From Clostridia bacterium (lineage in GTDB: Bacteria; Bacillota; Clostridia; Oscillospirales; CAG-272): DNA of 36,461 bases. The position numbers and the translations under genes are program-made. Shown here one piece after another: positions 32,831 through 36,461 of the stretch (its first letter is position 1; every line of letters begins with the position of its first letter). The notes under the pieces were generated by a model. The model searched no databases. It saw only the letters and a list, made by a program, of their open reading frames with translations, and was not told the origin of the DNA. The DNA lies in contig JAFWYJ010000022.1 of the NCBI GenBank assembly GCA_017517745.1, positions 1 to 36,461 on the forward strand. Reading direction: 5' to 3'.

Positions 32831-33712
32831 ATGGAGAAAAGACTGAAAAAAGCAACGATCGTGGTTGCAATCGTTGTGGGAGTTTTGGTATTGCTTGCCG
32901 TGTTGCTGGGCGTGTTGAACGCCTTGGTCGGCGGTGGCGCGTGGCAGATCGGATGGAAGGACTACCGTTATGACGAGAGCGGCTATGAGATCGGGGAGGG
33001 GAGCATCGTTGCCGACTCGATCACGGGAATTGATCTCGATTGGATTGACGGAGAAGTGAACATCGTCTCCTGTCGGGATACCTTTGCCTCGATCTCTGAG
33101 CGTGCCGACGGAGATTTGCCGGAGTCAGCCAAGGTGCGCTGGCGTGTGTTGGAGGACGGTACACTGCAAATCAAATATCGCAAATCCTCGTGGTTCTTTG
33201 GGATCGGATCCTCCAACCGCAACAAAAAGCTGACGTTGCGCATTCCCGAAAAGTTCTTGGAGGCGATGAACAGCGTTCACGTGGAGGCAACCTCTGCCGA
33301 TGTGAACGTGGTTGATCTGCGGGCGAAGGATTTCGTTTGCGAGTCGGTATCGGGAGCGATCACCGTGAAAAACTGCTCCTTTGACCGTTTCTCGACCGAG
33401 ACAACAGGCGGCTCACTTTCGGCGGAGGGATTGATCGCGCGTGAGATCAGCGTGGAAAGCATGGGCGGCGACGTCGAGCTGACGCTTCCCGTGTTGCCTG
33501 ACGAGATCGACGCGGAAAGCATGGGTGGCGACATCGTTCTGCGTATGCCGAAGGATTCTTCTTTCTCGATGGATTGGGAAACCAATTCCGGCCAACTTGC
33601 CTATGACTTGCCTCTGTCCAAATCGGGTGACCGCTACCTTTGCGGAAATGGCACAAAGCATATCGACGTCGAAACCGCAAGCGGAGATCTGACGTTGGTC
33701 GCGTTGAACTAA
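32831..33712 (+). CDS. DUF4097 beta-repeat protein, membrane-anchored
   Basis: 293-aa protein with an N-terminal membrane helix (about 9-32) followed by a domain of short repeated beta-strands. Repeats are visible in ISVESMGGDVELTLPV, IDAESMGGDIVLRMP and VETASGDLTLVALN, the GGD/SGD-turn pattern of DUF4097 (putative adhesin, right-handed beta-helix-like). Function is unknown. It begins 18 nt after the DHHW gene, with AAAGGTG 7 nt before the ATG, so it is probably cotranscribed and may sit beside the O-acylation machinery in the envelope. The downstream hairpin at 33768-33800 likely terminates it. Confidence 0.85.
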   Translation: MEKRLKKATIVVAIVVGVLVLLAVLLGVLNALVGGGAWQIGWKDYRYDESGYEIGEGSIVADSITGIDLDWIDGEVNIVSCRDTFASISERADGDLPESAKVRWRVLEDGTLQIKYRKSSWFFGIGSSNRNKKLTLRIPEKFLEAMNSVHVEATSADVNVVDLRAKDFVCESVSGAITVKNCSFDRFSTETTGGSLSAEGLIAREISVESMGGDVELTLPVLPDEIDAESMGGDIVLRMPKDSSFSMDWETNSGQLAYDLPLSKSGDRYLCGNGTKHIDVETASGDLTLVALN

Positions 33713-33735
33713 TTTTATGGGGACACAATTCGCAT

Positions 33736-33800
33736 TCTTTTTTCAAAAAACACCCTACAAAATGACAGCGGGGGAAACTTTTTCAAAAAGTTTCCCCCGC
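33736..33800. repeat. Paired TTTTTTCAAAAA hairpins, repeat copy 2; bidirectional terminator
   Basis: TCTTTTTTCAAAAAACACCC (33737-33756) is the weaker module. It is followed by a near-perfect palindrome (33768-33800) with arms GCGGGGGAAAC and GTTTCCCCCGC around T5-C-A5. The same two modules occur at 230-303 in the opposite order. Between convergent genes, this copy would serve both as terminator. Confidence 0.75.
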
Positions 33801-33817
33801 ATCTGTTTTATTTTGAG

Positions 33818-35311
33818 TCAATCGTCTGTGGGAGCGGTAGCGGCATCGAAGATGTCGGTGACTTCTTTGCCGGGTTCCTTGTCAAGCAGTGTGACCACGA
33901 TGGCGGCGATCATGCTGACGGCGAAGCCGGGGATCAGCTCGTAGATGCCGGTGGGGCCTGCGAGGAAGATCAGCCAGAGAACGTCGGTCAGCGCACCTGC
34001 GATCACGCCTGCGAGCGCGCCCTTGTAGGTAAATCTTCTCCAGAACACCGAGAGAAGGATGACCGATCCAAACGCCGAGCCAAAGCCTGCCCACGCGTTT
34101 TCCACGAGGTTCATGATGGCTTGCGCGCCCTCGCTCTTACTGCTTGCAATGAAGAATGCAATGACCGCAATGATCAAAACGACCACGCGTCCGATCCAAA
34201 GCGTTTCCTTGTCGGATGCCTTTTTGCGGATCAAGGGCTTGTAGATGTCCGAAGTGAAGGACGAGGAAGCCACCAGGAGTTGGCTGTCCGCCGTGGACAT
34301 CGACGCGGCGATGATGGCGGCAAGGAGAACACCCGTGATGGCGGGGGGGAAGAGGTTGCGGGAAAGCTGTACGAATACCATGCTCTGTTTCCCTTCGGCA
34401 AGCAGATCGGCGCCGATCATGATTCTTCCGAACACGGCGATGAAAATGACTGCGACCAGGGCAAGCACCACCCAAACGATGGCAACCGTGGCGGATTTTT
34501 TGACCATGGCGGGCTTTTTGATTGCCATGAAACGAACGAGAATGTGCGGCATGCCGAAGTAGCCCAATCCCCACGCGAGACCGTTTGCGATCTCATTTGC
34601 GGGCGCGTTGAAGAGGTTGGTGACGAAGTTGTATTGTGTTCCGTCGTTGCCGATCACAACCTGACCAAGCACCGAGGTGTCAAGATTCTTGGTGGCAACG
34701 ATGATGATCGGAACGGCAAGCACCGCGACCAGCATCAAGATTCCCTGGAAAAAGTCGGTCCAGCAAACCGCTTTGTAGCCGCCGAGGAAGGTGTAGACGA
34801 TCAGAATGACGGCAAAGATCAACATGGCAAGCTGCTTGTCGATGTCAAACAGAGAGGTGAAGACGCTCGCACCCGCAACGAAAGCAGATGCAACGTAGAC
34901 CGTGAAGCAGAAGAGGAACACCACCGCGCAGGTCACTTGCAGAGCCTTGCTCTTGGTGAGGAAGCGGTTGGAAAGATACTGCGGCAGGGAGATCGAGTCG
35001 TTTGCGGCTTCGGAGAAGCGGCGCAGACGGCGGGCGAGAAGGATCCAGTTCAGCGCGGTACCGATGGCAAGACCGATGCCGATCCACGCTTGACCGAGTC
35101 CGAACGCCAGAATGCTTCCCGGCAGACCCATCAGGAGCCATGCGCTCATGTCGGACGCCTGTGCGCTCATGGCGGTGACCCAAGGTCCCATGGATTTTCC
35201 GCCCAAGAAATAGTCCTTGTCATTCAAGGATTTGGAGCGGAAGAAGAAGAGGATTCCGATGCCGAGCATGGCAACGAAATAGACGATCAGAACAAATAAT
35301 TCCCAGTTCAA
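33818..35311 (-). CDS. putP: Sodium/proline symporter
   Basis: 497-aa sodium:solute symporter family protein with about 13 helices, matching PutP. It has an N-terminal FRSKSLNDKDYFLGGKSMGPWV followed by AMSAQASDMSAWLLMGLPGS, the GGYKAVCWTDFFQG motif, and ASMSTADSQLLVASSSFTSD (sodium site Ser/Thr residues in helix 8). These features favour proline over other solutes in the family. It takes up proline with sodium as osmolyte or nutrient. Single gene on the minus strand with its own promoter; no proline-catabolic genes are adjacent. Confidence 0.95.
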   Translation of the reverse strand: MNWELFVLIVYFVAMLGIGILFFFRSKSLNDKDYFLGGKSMGPWVTAMSAQASDMSAWLLMGLPGSILAFGLGQAWIGIGLAIGTALNWILLARRLRRFSEAANDSISLPQYLSNRFLTKSKALQVTCAVVFLFCFTVYVASAFVAGASVFTSLFDIDKQLAMLIFAVILIVYTFLGGYKAVCWTDFFQGILMLVAVLAVPIIIVATKNLDTSVLGQVVIGNDGTQYNFVTNLFNAPANEIANGLAWGLGYFGMPHILVRFMAIKKPAMVKKSATVAIVWVVLALVAVIFIAVFGRIMIGADLLAEGKQSMVFVQLSRNLFPPAITGVLLAAIIAASMSTADSQLLVASSSFTSDIYKPLIRKKASDKETLWIGRVVVLIIAVIAFFIASSKSEGAQAIMNLVENAWAGFGSAFGSVILLSVFWRRFTYKGALAGVIAGALTDVLWLIFLAGPTGIYELIPGFAVSMIAAIVVTLLDKEPGKEVTDIFDAATAPTDD

Positions 35312-35347
35312 AAGAAAATCCTCACTTTCTTGTATGTATTAACCTAT

Positions 35348-35376
35348 ATTCTACCACAAAAATCGCAAATAAGCAA
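35348..35376 (-). promoter_or_regulatory. Promoter of putP
   Basis: On the minus strand, TTGCTT (35371-35376) and TAGAAT (35348-35353) are 17 bp apart, with TGG before the -10, about 36 nt upstream of the putP start. Confidence 0.65.
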
Positions 35377-35432
35377 GCCCTTTTTGCATTTTCTTTCGAT
35401 TTTTTCTTCTTTTTTTAATAATTATACAACAA

Positions 35433-35458
35433 ACAGCACCCACTTTCGCGGGTGCTGT
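35433..35458 (-). terminator. Terminator of BspA-like gene
   Basis: ACAGCACCC (35433-35441) pairs with GGGTGCTGT (35450-35458). On the minus strand, it lies 34 nt after the stop of the repeat protein and is followed by TTTGTTG. Confidence 0.7.
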
Positions 35459-35491
35459 CGGTTTTGGAATATTGCCGTGAGACGGAAGCGA

Positions 35492-36461
35492 TCAAACAAG
35501 CGGAAATTCCGTGCCGTCGTTGAGGCGGACGTAGGTCACACCCTGCTCGTCGGTGTAGAGCTCCTTGACGTTCCAAATGATTGTGGGAGTGGGATTATAG
35601 ATATACCCTGCACACCACGTTGTAGACCAACCGTTGGGCTTGGAAGCTGCGCGTGCATAGCAAGCAACGGTGAACGCAGAATCACCGATCGAGACGACCG
35701 ATTCGGGAATGATAAAGTACGGAACCAGACACTCAAGGAATGCAACTTCTCCGATTTCAACCACACCGTCCGGAATGGAAACGTCACTCAAGACGCTGCA
35801 GTTCTTGAACGCTCCATCTCTCACGATCCTCAAGGTGGAGGGAAGCGAAACGCTTTGCAGGCTTGCACAATAGGCAAAGGCATAATCGCCAATTTCGGTC
35901 ACACCCTCGGGGATCGCGATGCTTGTAAGGTTGGTGCTGCTCTGGAAGACACTGTTCAGAATTTTGACAACGGTATAACCCTCCACGCCGAGCGTGACGT
36001 CTGCTGTGGAATCGTCAAAGACGTAGACGATCGCCGTGCCGTCGTTGCAAAGTGCGTAGGTCACGCCTTGCTCGTCGGTATAGAACTCCTTGAAGTTCCA
36101 GATGACGTTGGAATTGGATTCGTCTTCGCCATGCCACTGAGTATCCCAGCCGGCGGGAAGAGATTCGGCTTCGGCAAGGACGAAAATATCGGAAGCGATT
36201 TGGTTTTCTGTAAGCACTTCTACTGTTTTCGGGATCCAAAGTGTCCTACAGGAAGCATATTGGAACACGGTCGGGGCGATTTCCGTGATGCGGTAACCGT
36301 CAACCTTCGGTACGACGTTAGCAGGCAGAGTCTCGGTTCGATCAATCACGGCTGCCGTGCCGTCGTTACATAAGGCATAGGTCAACCCCTGCTCGTCGGT
36401 GTAAAGCTCCTTGAAGGTCCATACGACAAAGGCGTCCTCATCCTTCCATTCGGAGTACCAT
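35492..36461 (-). CDS. BspA-like leucine-rich-repeat surface protein (5' end outside window)
   Basis: At least 322 codons are open from the right edge (first full codon at 36460) to the stop at 35492; the start is outside. The centre has BspA/LRR_5-type repeats, e.g. LTSIAIPEGVTEIGDYAFAY, LQSVSLPSTLRIVRDGAFKN and LSDVSIPDGVVEIGEVAFLE. Around them are three copies of a second module, W-x-x-KE-x-YTDEQG-x-TY followed by NDGT. Such proteins are usually exported and may mediate adhesion. The protein ends right after the third module (NDGTEFPLV), with no LPXTG or membrane anchor. Signal peptide and any anchor would have to be in the missing N-terminal part. Confidence 0.9.
   Translation of the reverse strand, partial: WYSEWKDEDAFVVWTFKELYTDEQGLTYALCNDGTAAVIDRTETLPANVVPKVDGYRITEIAPTVFQYASCRTLWIPKTVEVLTENQIASDIFVLAEAESLPAGWDTQWHGEDESNSNVIWNFKEFYTDEQGVTYALCNDGTAIVYVFDDSTADVTLGVEGYTVVKILNSVFQSSTNLTSIAIPEGVTEIGDYAFAYCASLQSVSLPSTLRIVRDGAFKNCSVLSDVSIPDGVVEIGEVAFLECLVPYFIIPESVVSIGDSAFTVACYARAASKPNGWSTTWCAGYIYNPTPTIIWNVKELYTDEQGVTYVRLNDGTEFPLV
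35511..35581 (-). repeat. 71-nt coding module, copy 3
   Basis: Last of three equal-length modules in the BspA-like gene, encoding WNVKELYTDEQGVTY then VRLNDGT. It aligns without gaps to 36036-36106 and 36357-36427. Confidence 0.85.
36036..36106 (-). repeat. 71-nt coding module, copy 2
   Basis: Middle module, encoding WNFKEFYTDEQGVTY then ALCNDGT. Separated from copy 3 by the leucine-rich-repeat block. Confidence 0.85.
36357..36427 (-). repeat. 71-nt coding module, copy 1
   Basis: First module visible, encoding WTFKELYTDEQGLTY then ALCNDGT. It shows that the reading frame is open past the TTG at 36385, so that codon is not the start. Confidence 0.85.

Noticed and set aside
1-36461. tRNA, rRNA, CRISPR, insertion sequence, integrase, toxin-antitoxin or restriction genes
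   Set aside because: Looked for on both strands by motif and product; none found, so a mobile island or defence system is not supported here.

Overview
The window looks like chromosome from a spore-forming Clostridia-type Bacillota, probably an anaerobic gut or rumen lineage. The evidence is the spoIIAA-spoIIAB-sigF sporulation operon, the rplU-prp-rpmA ribosomal operon whose L27 carries the Prp-cleaved N-terminal peptide typical of Bacillota, a choloylglycine-hydrolase-family enzyme, a BspA-type repeat protein, and the intergenic palindromes at both ends. Base composition looks close to balanced and even throughout. I see no phage, insertion sequence, integrase, tRNA, rRNA or CRISPR.

Layout. 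1-342: gene-free, several hairpin repeats. 343-2037 (minus): four-helix membrane protein, SGNH hydrolase and DUF4358 lipoprotein. 2200-3174: N-terminal-nucleophile amidase. 3247-4447: rplU-prp-rpmA with promoter, candidate leader and terminator. 4446-6183: spoIIAA-spoIIAB-sigF behind two Spo0A-box-like sites. 6284-6778: GNAT acetyltransferase. 6963-15030: complete arginine operon argG-argH-argC-argJ-argB-argD-argF with an ArgR-type box just before the argG ribosome binding site. 15129-23250: glycan operon (sugar aminotransferase, phosphoglycosyl transferase, ATP-grasp protein, GT4, GT2, EpsG-like polymerase, flippase). 23297-26170: LysR regulator, TRAP-type large permease and a small membrane partner. 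26195-27470: uncharacterised nucleotidyltransferase. 27638-30033 (minus): feoAB. 30158-33712: MBOAT O-acyltransferase, DHHW protein, DUF4097 protein. 33818-35311 (minus): sodium/proline symporter. 35492-36461 (minus): BspA-like repeat protein that runs off the right edge.

How the genes work together. The arg operon takes glutamate to arginine by the acetyl-recycling (ArgJ) route. The glycan operon can be read as a lipid-linked oligosaccharide pathway: aminotransferase makes an amino sugar, PGT loads undecaprenyl phosphate, GT2 and GT4 extend, flippase exports, EpsG-like protein polymerises. The ATP-grasp enzyme may decorate the sugar. MBOAT-DHHW on the right and SGNH-DUF4358 on the left are both typical of surface O-acylation. 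Six promoters carry the exact hexamers TTGACA and TATAAT at exactly 17 bp. Most of the window is ordinary core metabolism. The least conventional parts are the ATP-grasp protein in the glycan operon, the TRAP permease without a visible binding protein, the modular intergenic hairpins, and the 71-nt modules in the terminal surface protein.
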